Assembly (NCBI GenBank): GCA_036660175.1
Contig: JAVXBD010000015.1
Location: 1 to 28,895, forward strand
Direction of reading: 5' to 3'
From: Christensenella sp036660175
GTDB taxonomy: Bacteria; Bacillota; Clostridia; Christensenellales; Christensenellaceae
DNA length: 28,895 nucleotides
Shown: positions 22,465 to 28,895 of the stretch, piece after piece
How the letters are laid out: each line of letters begins with the position of its first letter
How positions within the stretch are numbered: the first letter of the stretch is position 1
Position numbers and translations under genes: made by a program
The notes under the pieces: generated by a model
Seen by the model: the letters and a program-made list of their open reading frames with translations, nothing else
Databases searched by the model: none
Told to the model about the DNA's origin: nothing

Positions 22465-23457
22465 TTAATCATTTGCGATTGCTTTATCAAACGCAACATC
22501 TGATGGTCTAAAGTCAACACTGCGCACAAACTCAGCCGCCTCTGTTGCTCCGTAAACTCTTTCCATGCCGCTGTCTTCCCATTCGACAGAAAGCGGGCCG
22601 TCATATCCATATTGATTTAATTCACGAATAATTTCTTCAAAGTTTACATCACCATGTCCAAGCGAACGGAAATTCCAGCCACGCACAGTATCACCAAATG
22701 TGATATGCGAGCCAAGTATACCTGCTTTTCCGTCAAGTGTTACGGCAACATCTTTCATATGTACATGATATACAAAATCTGCAAAATCACGCAAGAAAAT
22801 CGTTGGGTTTACGCCCTGCCACAAAAGGTGACTTGGATCAAAGTTAAACCCTAATGTTTCTCTGTATTCAAATTCGTCAATCAGTCTTTCAGCCGAATAA
22901 TAATCAAATGCAATTTCGGTAGGATGCACTTCCAGCGCAAATCTGACACCGCACTTATCAAATTCGTCAAAAATTGGTGACCACAATTCTACAATCTTTG
23001 CATATCCAGCGTCAATCATCTCTTCTGATGTTTGAGGGAAGGAATACCAGTATGCCCAAATTGGCGAACCCATAAAGCCAGTAACCACATCAACACCCAT
23101 GTTTTTTGCTGCTTGTGCAGCATATTTCATGGTTTGAATTGCCCATGCACGAATCTGCTCAGGCTTTCCTGCAAGTTCGCTTGGTGCAAAATTATCAAGT
23201 CTTGGATCCCAGTTATCCCCAACACATTGTCCGGGCAAATGTGCCGCAAGCGCCCAACATTTTAAGCCATATTTGTCCATAATTGCTTTTTTCTCTTCGC
23301 AATATTTCAGGTCTTTTGCGCCTTTTTCAGGATCAAAATGCTGTGTGCAAAGCATAATCTCAAGTCCGTCATAACCCATCTCTTTAGCAAGTTTACACAG
23401 TGCTTCAAATTCCATGTCACCCCATTGGGCTGTCATAAGAGTTACAGGTCTGCTCAT
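22465..23457 (-). CDS. TIM-barrel sugar phosphate isomerase/epimerase
   Basis: A 330-residue member of the xylose-isomerase-like TIM barrel (AP endonuclease 2) family, which includes sugar epimerases, isomerases and inosose dehydratase-like enzymes. Likely metal ligands are E176 (ALEVHPTE), D207/H210 (FNFDPSHLLW), H233 (HVHMKD) and E292 (SVEWED). The family uses one divalent metal to move a proton next to a carbonyl. The true substrate cannot be read from the sequence. Because xylA follows after 24 bases, a pentose or a derived keto-sugar is likely. AAGGAGTGA lies about seven bases ahead of the ATG. The leader upstream (23458-23615) is about 157 bases and contains repeated TTGATTG motifs. Confidence 0.85.
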   Translation of the reverse strand: MSRPVTLMTAQWGDMEFEALCKLAKEMGYDGLEIMLCTQHFDPEKGAKDLKYCEEKKAIMDKYGLKCWALAAHLPGQCVGDNWDPRLDNFAPSELAGKPEQIRAWAIQTMKYAAQAAKNMGVDVVTGFMGSPIWAYWYSFPQTSEEMIDAGYAKIVELWSPIFDEFDKCGVRFALEVHPTEIAFDYYSAERLIDEFEYRETLGFNFDPSHLLWQGVNPTIFLRDFADFVYHVHMKDVAVTLDGKAGILGSHITFGDTVRGWNFRSLGHGDVNFEEIIRELNQYGYDGPLSVEWEDSGMERVYGATEAAEFVRSVDFRPSDVAFDKAIAND

Positions 23458-23607
23458 AATAAATCACTCCTTTTATAATAATAATTTTTAATGGTACTAA
23501 ATTGATTGTAAAAACAGTACGCACTTTTGTCAGAATCGTATGTGTTCAATTGTAAAAAATTGATTGTGCAAAATAATACTTGTTTTTACTTGAAAACCAC
23601 GTAAATC

Positions 23608-23673
23608 ATACGTATACACTCATGTTACTATATTCTAAAAAAGATGTCAACACAAAATCGTTTATACGTATAA
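23608..23673. promoter_or_regulatory. Promoter of the epimerase-xylA operon with two ATACGTAT palindromes
   Basis: On the minus strand, TTGACA (23650-23645), 17 bases and TAACAT (23627-23622). A 12-base perfect palindrome TTATACGTATAA (23662-23673) lies just upstream of the -35 box. A second copy of its core, ATACGTAT (23608-23615), covers the predicted start. Two like sites flanking the core promoter suggest a regulator binding site pair. The leader also holds two TTGATTG strings, at 23502 and 23560. No gene lies in 23458-23722. Confidence 0.55.
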
Positions 23674-23722
23674 GAGATTTTTCATGTGTACTTTTTTTAA
23701 AAAGTGTGGCACGCTTTTCTTG

Positions 23723-24484
23723 TTATTCACACTCATATAACATAACGCCGTTTTGTTCTAAAAAATCATGCCATTCGGGGCAAAGTATTTTATCTACAAT
23801 CAGCGCATCAATCTGATCAAACCCACAAATATTTACAAAAGAAACTCTGTCAAATTTTGAATGATCGGCAATCAAATAAACTTGATTTGCACGTTCCATC
23901 AAAAGCTTTCGGTTTGCGGCAAGTTCTTCACATGCCTCGGTAATGCCATGCTCTTTGTCAAGCGAACGGCAGGAAACAAATGCCTTATCGACAAAATGCT
24001 CACGAATTGTCAGACGTGCGCTTTTGCCCACAAAACTGGCATATGTGCTGTTGAATGTGCCGCCAGTAGAAATTAATTGGATATTTTCAAATTCGGCTAA
24101 ATAGTTTGCAATTTTCAGCGAATCAGTCAGCACTGTCAAACGTTTATTTTTAATTTCATCGCAAATATGTAGGGCAGTTGTCGAAGCATCAAGCGTAATG
24201 GTATCGCCGTTGTTGATGAATGCTGCACATTTTTTTGCAATTCTTTGTTTATTTGGGATTAAGATTGTTTCACGCAAAGAAGTACGAATGTCGTTGTTAA
24301 CACCATCTTGAATGAATGCCCCGCCATAGGTACGCTGCAAAACGCCCAATTCTTCAAGGGATTTTAAATCACGCCGAATGGTTTCTTCCGTCACGGCAAA
24401 AAGCTCGGCAAGCTCTGAAACAGTCACGTTTTTCTTTTCAGAAATCAACTCACGTATTTTGTTTTTTCTGGCTAAAGCAAGCAT
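23723..24484 (-). CDS. DeoR-family transcriptional regulator
   Basis: A 253-residue sugar-responsive repressor. The N-terminus MLALARKNKIRELISEKKNV leads into the helix-turn-helix TVSELAELFAVTEETIRRDLK and the family wing LGVLQRTYGGAF (residues about 5-57). Residues 75-235 form the sugar-phosphate-binding DeoRC domain, with TDSLKIANYLAEFENIQLISTGG and YLIADHSKFDRVSFVNI. These repressors usually respond to a phosphorylated sugar made by the pathway they control. It stands between the epimerase-xylA operon (same strand) and a divergent aldolase, and probably controls one or both. AAAGGAG precedes the ATG. The epimerase-xylA operon has its own promoter after a 265-base gap. Confidence 0.94.
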   Translation of the reverse strand: MLALARKNKIRELISEKKNVTVSELAELFAVTEETIRRDLKSLEELGVLQRTYGGAFIQDGVNNDIRTSLRETILIPNKQRIAKKCAAFINNGDTITLDASTTALHICDEIKNKRLTVLTDSLKIANYLAEFENIQLISTGGTFNSTYASFVGKSARLTIREHFVDKAFVSCRSLDKEHGITEACEELAANRKLLMERANQVYLIADHSKFDRVSFVNICGFDQIDALIVDKILCPEWHDFLEQNGVMLYECE

Positions 24485-24542
24485 GGTTGTTTTCTCCTTT
24501 TGAATGATAAATCTATTCGCATCAATCGAAATGATACTTACT

Positions 24543-24570
24543 ATTATACGTTTTAAATAAAATTTGTAAA
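24543..24570 (-). promoter_or_regulatory. deoR-type gene promoter
   Basis: On the minus strand, TTTACA (24570-24565), 16 bases and TATAAT (24548-24543). The leader of about 50 bases contains an imperfect palindrome around ATCATTTCGATTGAT, a possible autoregulatory site. The rest of the divergent 24485-24732 region is A/T-rich. Confidence 0.55.
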
Positions 24571-24665
24571 GATTAAAAGAAAAAACGACATAAATATAGG
24601 CAAAAAACTACACAAATCAGATATAAAACAAAATAATATAACAAAATAAAAGAAAAATACGTGTT

Positions 24666-24687
24666 TTTTGATTGACAGCAATCAAAA
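24666..24687. promoter_or_regulatory. Candidate operator: 22-bp perfect inverted repeat
   Basis: Arms TTTTGATTG (24666-24674) and CAATCAAAA (24679-24687) are perfect over 9 bases each, with a 4-base centre (ACAG). The site covers the -35 box of the aldolase promoter. It is a good candidate for the neighbouring DeoR repressor. Confidence 0.6.
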
Positions 24688-24700
24688 TCTGCTATATGAT
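24672..24700 (+). promoter_or_regulatory. Aldolase gene promoter
   Basis: TTGACA (24672-24677), 17 bases and TATGAT (24695-24700). Predicted start near 24707, 26 bases before the ATG. The -35 box is buried in the inverted repeat. Confidence 0.8.
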
Positions 24701-24732
24701 AAATAGTATAAAATTAAGTGAGGTAAGAAAGC

Positions 24733-25458
24733 ATGACAGAATATCCATCATTTTCAGAGGCAAGGGATCAGATTATAGAAATCGGAAAAAGAATGTATAA
24801 TAAAGGATTTGTGGCGGCAAATGACGGAAATATTACGTGTCGGCTTGCACCAAATATAATCCTAACAACCCCAACGGGTGTTTCAAAAGGTTATATGACA
24901 CCCGATATGATGATAAAAATGACGCTTGACGGCGAGATTTTGTCAGAGGGAGCGTATAAGCCGTCATCAGAAGTAAAGATGCACATTCGAGCTTATCAGG
25001 AAAACCCTGAAATTATGGCGGTGATGCACGCACATCCGCCGATTAGTACGTCTTTTGCAATTGCAGGAATTGCGCTTGACAAGGCGATTTTGCCCGAAGC
25101 AGCGGTGAATTTAGGATCTGTTCCCATTGCAAAATATGCAACGCCAGGTACACAGGAAGTGCCAGATTCCATTGCACCTTTTTGTGTGGATTATAATGCG
25201 GTGTTGCTTGCAAACCACGGTGCGCTGACATGGGGAAAAAATGCGTTCGAGGCATATTTTAGGCTTGAATTTTTGGAGTATTACGCATCGGTGATGATGT
25301 ACACAGGAAATATCCTCAAAAAAGCAAACATTTTAAGTGGTAAGCAGGTAGAAGAGCTTCTAAAAACTCGTGCAAAATTAGGCATCAAAGCAGGTGGTAT
25401 TCCGCCTTGTGCTGAATATGCAACGAATGAAAACGACGTGCTTCCAGGTAAAAACTAA
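24733..25458 (+). CDS. Class II aldolase, FucA/AraD-like
   Basis: A 241-residue zinc aldolase/epimerase-fold protein (aldolase II/adducin family). The best match by motif is L-fuculose-1-phosphate aldolase, which splits a ketose 1-phosphate into dihydroxyacetone phosphate and an aldehyde. ANDGNITCRL and TPTGVSKGYM are the phosphate-binding segments, E80 in SSEVKMH is the likely catalytic acid/base, and H99, H101 (HAHPP) and H162 (NHGALTWG) are the zinc ligands. Ribulose-phosphate epimerase-like AraD members share the fold, so the substrate is uncertain; a ribulose or xylulose 1-phosphate is possible. It is divergent from the DeoR gene, with GTGAGGT before the ATG and a terminator far downstream. 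Confidence 0.85.
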   Translation: MTEYPSFSEARDQIIEIGKRMYNKGFVAANDGNITCRLAPNIILTTPTGVSKGYMTPDMMIKMTLDGEILSEGAYKPSSEVKMHIRAYQENPEIMAVMHAHPPISTSFAIAGIALDKAILPEAAVNLGSVPIAKYATPGTQEVPDSIAPFCVDYNAVLLANHGALTWGKNAFEAYFRLEFLEYYASVMMYTGNILKKANILSGKQVEELLKTRAKLGIKAGGIPPCAEYATNENDVLPGKN

Positions 25459-25638
25459 CAGCGTGTCGAAGATAAAATGGAAAACAAACTTGCCGATTTG
25501 AATGTGGTGTGTTTCTAAGACGGCTGCATTGGGTGTTGATATTAAGCATTTATTGCAGAAAAGCAGACAGCGTCTAAAAAGATTCTAAGTCAAATATTGA
25601 AGCAAGATAATCCATACAATAAAAAAGAGAGATGTGAG

Positions 25639-25672
25639 GCAGTGGAGTTCGTAAAGAATCCCACTGCTTTTT
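25639..25672 (+). terminator. Terminator downstream of the aldolase
   Basis: GCAGTGG (25639-25645) pairs with CCACTGC (25661-25667), followed by five Ts. The inner TTC/GAA pairs too. It lies 180 bases past the aldolase stop. Confidence 0.8.
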
Positions 25673-25977
25673 GTATGTAAGAAAAAAGCGATTTCTAAGG
25701 CTTTTAAAGTTTTTGCGGCTTGAAAAAATGACAGAAACAAAGAGAAACAAGAGAGTAACAAGAGTTAGGCATAGGTTTGGGTGTGTATTTTTGATTTAGA
25801 AAACAGACAGAACAAAGAAAACAAGCAATGCTCGCTGATTCCTGCACCCCAATCGTTCGGATAAAACGACAATCACCGCCAAATCTTTAAGGGCGGCTTC
25901 TTTCTTAGAAATCCCACTGCTTTTTTATTATTGTGGATAAAGAAAAGTGCAGTATAGCAATCCAAACACTTTTTTGA

Positions 25978-25983
25978 TATAAT
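25978..25983 (+). promoter_or_regulatory. -10 box of ksgA
   Basis: TATAAT. At 17-base spacing the -35 hexamer is TAGCAA, a weak match. Predicted leader about 30 bases. Confidence 0.5.
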
Positions 25984-26018
25984 AAAACCATTCTTTTATA
26001 AAAAACAGGAGCGTGTCC

Positions 26019-26864
26019 ATGAATTTAACATCACCCAAAGAAATAGCTGCATTGCTCAAAGAAAATTCGTTATCTCCACTTAAAAAATTCGGGCAAAATT
26101 TTTTGTGTGATGAAAATGTTGTTCATAAAATTGCCGATAGTATGAATCTTACAAAAGAAGATTATGTGCTGGAAATTGGCACAGGACTAGGCACGCTTAC
26201 GCTAGCACTTGCAAGCAGGGCAAAAAAAGTGGTGTCGGTAGAGATCGACAGAGGGCTTCTTGCCCTGCATGCCATAACACTTTCAGAAGCAGATAATATC
26301 ACAATCATTGAGGGCGATATTTTAAAAACAGATTTGATGGAGATTTGCAGGCAGGAGTTTGAGGGGAAATCCTTTGCTGTATGTGGAAATCTTCCTTATT
26401 ATATTACAAGTAAAATCATACTGATGCTTTTGGAGTGCGGCGCACCGATTACAAGCATTACGGCAATGGTGCAAAAAGAAGTGGCACAGCGGCTGTGCTG
26501 CAGTGCAGGCAGTAGCGATTTTGGTGCGTTGAGTGCATCGTGTCAGTATTATACACAGCCACAACTGTTGTTTTTGGTGTCGCATCACTGCTTTTATCCT
26601 ATGCCAGAGGTCGATTCTGCAATCATTTATTTTGATTTATCAAGACCTTCTTATGCAGTTTTGAGAGAAAACTATGTAAGCGTGGTGCGTGCGGCATTTG
26701 CTATGCGGCGCAAAACGATCTTTAATAATCTAAAAAGTCTTGCAGATGCACAGCAGGTTGCAGAAATTTTAAAACAATGTGAGATTTCACCAAAAACACG
26801 AGCGCAAGACCTTTCTTCCGATGATTTTTGTAGGCTGACGCAGGCATTTTTCCCGAAAAAATAA
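26019..26864 (+). CDS. ksgA: 16S rRNA dimethyladenosine transferase KsgA/RsmA
   Basis: Methylates two adjacent adenines (A1518/A1519) in the terminal helix of 16S rRNA with S-adenosylmethionine, a late step of small-subunit assembly. KKFGQNFLCDENVVHKI is the family opening. Motif I is LEIGTGLGTLTLALA, the acidic SAM-ribose contact is SVEID, and motif IV is the NLPYYITSKI catalytic loop. FYPMPEVDSAII and RAAFAMRRKTIFNNL follow, as in all members. The start is ATG 26019, seven bases after AGGAG (26007-26011). An in-frame GTG at 26013 lies too close to that site. The 281 residues are normal. It is transcribed alone from its own promoter. Confidence 0.97.
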   Translation: MNLTSPKEIAALLKENSLSPLKKFGQNFLCDENVVHKIADSMNLTKEDYVLEIGTGLGTLTLALASRAKKVVSVEIDRGLLALHAITLSEADNITIIEGDILKTDLMEICRQEFEGKSFAVCGNLPYYITSKIILMLLECGAPITSITAMVQKEVAQRLCCSAGSSDFGALSASCQYYTQPQLLFLVSHHCFYPMPEVDSAIIYFDLSRPSYAVLRENYVSVVRAAFAMRRKTIFNNLKSLADAQQVAEILKQCEISPKTRAQDLSSDDFCRLTQAFFPKK

Positions 26865-27108
26865 ATCTTTGTAATATTTTTCACAATTTTTTTGATTTTT
26901 TGCAGGAATAAAGGGGTATATATAGAATAACTATAATATGGGGTACGTTAAAGTTTATTTTACAAATAAGTTTAATGGATTTTGACAGCAGAAATCAGCA
27001 TCAATGATGTATGAGAAAATTTATTTTTGATGATTGATAAAAACAATGAAGTTTTCTATATTGAAACGATTGTTTAGATTAAACTATTTTTTAGGAGGTA
27101 TTTCAATT
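26865..27108 (+). promoter_or_regulatory. A/T-rich leader of pckA
   Basis: A 244-base gap. The best -10 is TATAAT at 26932-26937, without a clear -35 box at 17 bases. A TTGACA at 26982-26987 has no matching -10. A small palindrome CATCA-A-TGATG lies at 26999-27009. No known riboswitch was recognised in the long leader. No terminator for ksgA was seen. Confidence 0.35.
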
Positions 27109-28767
27109 ATGTCAACAAAACAAAATTACAAATGGAATGAAATCAAAAAAGGTACTTATTTTTCTTCAATACGTACGATTATTGAAACAGCATTTTACGG
27201 GAATAACGTTTATCCTGTGGAGTCTTTAAAAGAGGCTTATAAGCTTGCGTGCGAAAGCCCAGGAACTGTTGTTACAGATCTTCCAGTGTTTGAACCAGAA
27301 AAAACAGGGCTTCCATCAGATGCAAAAGTATTGCTTTTTAATGATGGCAACGTTGGCGGACGTGCAGCAGCTGCAAGATGTATTCTTGGAAGCAATGACT
27401 ATTACGGTGAACCCGTAACAGAGGCAAAGTTTGGTGCAATTATTCGTGAGGCGATTTATCAGGCACGCAACTCACAATTGTATCATGCGCAGGCATATAT
27501 TGGGCTTGCACCAGAATTTATGGTAAAAGCACATCTGTGCATTCCAGAAGGCGAAGAAAACGTGATGTATTCTTGGCTGTACAACTTCCAATATTTAACG
27601 GAAAAATATCATGCAATGTATGAAGAATCCACACCAATTCCTGAGGGAGATTTATACATCTTCTCTGATCCACAGTGGTCACATCCCGATTTTCCAATGG
27701 GACTTGCATTTTTTGCACCAGAGCATAACTGTGCCTGCCTGTTGGGCATGAGATATTTTGGAGAGCATAAAAAAGGCACATTGACGCTTGCTTGGGGCTG
27801 TGCAAACAGAAACGGCTTTGTATCTTGCCACGGCGGACAAAAACGTTATAATTTCAAAGACGGTAGCAAATATGTTGCAGGTGTGTTTGGGCTTTCCGGT
27901 TCAGGTAAATCCACCATTACACATGCTGCACATGGCGGAAAATATGATATTACGGTTCTTCATGATGATGCGTTTGTTATTTCAAGAGAAACCACATCTT
28001 CTGTAGCGCTTGAGCCTGCATACTTTGATAAGACGCAGGATTATCCGATGGATTGCGCAGACAACAAGTATTTGGTAACGGTTCAAAATAACGGTATTAC
28101 ATTAGATGACAAGGGACAAAAAGTACTTGTTACCGAAGATATTAGAAACGGCAATGGACGTGCAATGAAATCGAAGCTTTGGAGTCCAAACCGTGTAGAC
28201 GTTTTTCATGAGCCTGCAAATGCAATCATTTGGCTGATGAAAGACCCAACACTGCCACCTGTTTTAAAAATCAACAATGCGGTATTGGCTTCCACAATGG
28301 GTGCGACACTTGCAACAAAACGCACAAGTGCAGAACGTCTTGCGCCTGGAGTTGATCCTGATGCGTTGGTTGTTGAGCCTTATGCAAATCCTTTCAGAAC
28401 TTACAAGCTTGCTGATGACTATAATGGCTTTAGAGCATTGTTTGCAGAAAAAGGATTGGATTGCTACATTTTTAATACAGGATTCTTTATGGATAAGAAA
28501 GTAACTCCAAAAATTACACTTGGAAGTCTTGAAAATATTATTGAGGGAAAAGCAACTTTCAAACCTTTTGGTGCAATTGATGGAATGTCTTATCTGCCTG
28601 TTGAAGGATTTGAGCCTGATTTTGCTGATGCAGGTTACAAGAAACAATTGGTTGCCCGCATGAAAGACAGAATCGACTTTATCTCATCAAGAAATGATTT
28701 TGATAAATTGCCAGATGAAGCACTGGAAATGATGAAAAAAGTTGTTTCACAAGCAGAGAAAAATTAA
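27109..28767 (+). CDS. pckA: ATP-type phosphoenolpyruvate carboxykinase, divergent
   Basis: Expected to interconvert oxaloacetate and phosphoenolpyruvate with ATP/ADP, serving gluconeogenesis or, in anaerobes, CO2 fixation toward succinate. The P-loop is GLSGSGKS (261-268), the kinase-2 motif is LHDDAF (284-289), and the C-terminal half (MGATLATKRTSAERL, NPFRTYKLADDYNGF) fits the family. The N-terminal substrate region is unlike the E. coli enzyme: MRYFGEHKKGTLTLAWGCAN stands where GMKKGMFSVMNY is normal. This may be a separate clostridial subfamily. The start is ATG 27109, ten bases after AGGAGG (27093-27098). The in-frame ATG at 27034 has no ribosome site and would add a hydrophobic/basic stretch foreign to the family. 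The 552 residues are typical. Confidence 0.78.
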   Translation: MSTKQNYKWNEIKKGTYFSSIRTIIETAFYGNNVYPVESLKEAYKLACESPGTVVTDLPVFEPEKTGLPSDAKVLLFNDGNVGGRAAAARCILGSNDYYGEPVTEAKFGAIIREAIYQARNSQLYHAQAYIGLAPEFMVKAHLCIPEGEENVMYSWLYNFQYLTEKYHAMYEESTPIPEGDLYIFSDPQWSHPDFPMGLAFFAPEHNCACLLGMRYFGEHKKGTLTLAWGCANRNGFVSCHGGQKRYNFKDGSKYVAGVFGLSGSGKSTITHAAHGGKYDITVLHDDAFVISRETTSSVALEPAYFDKTQDYPMDCADNKYLVTVQNNGITLDDKGQKVLVTEDIRNGNGRAMKSKLWSPNRVDVFHEPANAIIWLMKDPTLPPVLKINNAVLASTMGATLATKRTSAERLAPGVDPDALVVEPYANPFRTYKLADDYNGFRALFAEKGLDCYIFNTGFFMDKKVTPKITLGSLENIIEGKATFKPFGAIDGMSYLPVEGFEPDFADAGYKKQLVARMKDRIDFISSRNDFDKLPDEALEMMKKVVSQAEKN

Positions 28768-28783
28768 TCAATTAAGAATGGAA

Positions 28784-28817
28784 AGAGAGCTGCCAATTTG
28801 GTAGTTCTCTTTTTTTG
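28784..28817 (+). terminator. Terminator after pckA
   Basis: AGAGAGCTGCC (28784-28794) pairs with GGTAGTTCTCT (28800-28810), with two G-U pairs, followed by seven Ts. The remainder to the window end (28818-28895) has no gene; its GTTCGGG...ACAGAGATGAAA text faintly recalls the intergenic repeat. Confidence 0.88.
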
Positions 28818-28895
28818 ATGTGTCAAATGGAGTGGCGTTCGGGTACGTGTTTAGGAGTTTTCAAAAGATAAAACAGAGATGAAAAGAGCAAGGTT

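Larger units (their letters stand above)
25459..26018. other. Gene-poor region: possible gene debris, terminator, repeat copy 3
   Basis: 25477-25640 shows short frames that look like pieces of a decayed small gene: MENKLADLNVVCF then stop, KTAALGVDIKHLLQ in another frame, and ASKKILSQILKQDNPYNKKE in a third. No family is certain. A terminator follows at 25639. From about 25725 to 25845 the sequence resembles the intergenic repeat (GACAGAACAAAGA at 25806-25818 is identical to 18749-18761, and ACAAGCAA follows). A second partial copy of the terminator's right arm (AATCCCACTGCTTTTT) is near 25910. The last 60 bases hold the ksgA promoter. Confidence 0.4.

Noticed and set aside
27062..27077. Catabolite-responsive element near TTGAAACGATTG ahead of pckA
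   Set aside because: The central CG is out of register with the consensus by one base.
1..28895. Mobile element, prophage, tRNA or secretin (pilQ) gene
   Set aside because: No transposase, integrase, phage gene, tRNA cloverleaf or secretin motif was seen. Absence of pilQ fits a monoderm cell and is not treated as gene loss.

Overview
The window reads as chromosome from a low-to-moderate GC, monoderm Firmicute (Bacillota), most likely class Clostridia. The reasons are strong AGGAGG-type ribosome binding sites, TTGACA/TATAAT promoters with 17-base spacers, a type IV pilus locus without an outer-membrane secretin (no pilQ), and clostridial-type pilins. No rRNA, tRNA, transposase, phage gene or CRISPR array was recognised.

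Layout. (1) 1-219: intergenic repeat element with a 9-bp stem hairpin. (2) 220-3987: a three-gene co-directional unit: WYL-domain regulator, a single polypeptide joining NAD synthetase to nicotinamidase, and a RelA/SpoT-fold protein. (3) 4178-6109: thrS behind a near-consensus promoter, with no T-box leader, then a terminator. (4) 6393-18416: a type IV pilus locus: pilC, pilM, pilN, pilO, a very large PilX-like beta-helix protein, two minor prepilins, pilD on the opposite strand, pilB, pilT and two tandem major pilin genes. Each major pilin gene has its own promoter, its own cyclic-di-GMP-I (GEMM-I) type riboswitch and its own terminator. (5) 18417-18958: intergenic repeat and hairpins. (6) 18959-25458: a pentose/deoxysugar island: AraC-type regulator, a short group-I-like xylose isomerase relative, a convergent class II XylA, a TIM-barrel sugar epimerase/isomerase, a DeoR regulator and a divergent FucA-like class II aldolase. 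(7) 25459-26018: gene-poor, with a terminator, possible gene debris and another repeat copy. (8) ksgA (rsmA) and an atypical ATP-type PEP carboxykinase, then a terminator.

How the parts work together. The pilus genes supply prepilins, the peptidase that matures them, the extension and retraction ATPases, the membrane platform and its PilM/N/O scaffold. The pilin riboswitches suggest that fibre-subunit supply is set by a cyclic dinucleotide. The sugar genes isomerise an aldose to a ketose and, after phosphorylation by a kinase not in this window, cleave or epimerise it under AraC and DeoR control. The first operon couples nicotinamide salvage and NAD synthesis to a possible alarmone enzyme.

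Strongest observations: the duplicated promoter-riboswitch-pilin module with diverged aptamer cores; the NadE-PncA fusion; two classes of xylose isomerase side by side, one with a swapped metal ligand; the 798-residue pilus-associated beta-helix protein; a 22-bp perfect inverted repeat over the -35 box of the aldolase promoter. All family assignments come from reading motifs; no database search was run.
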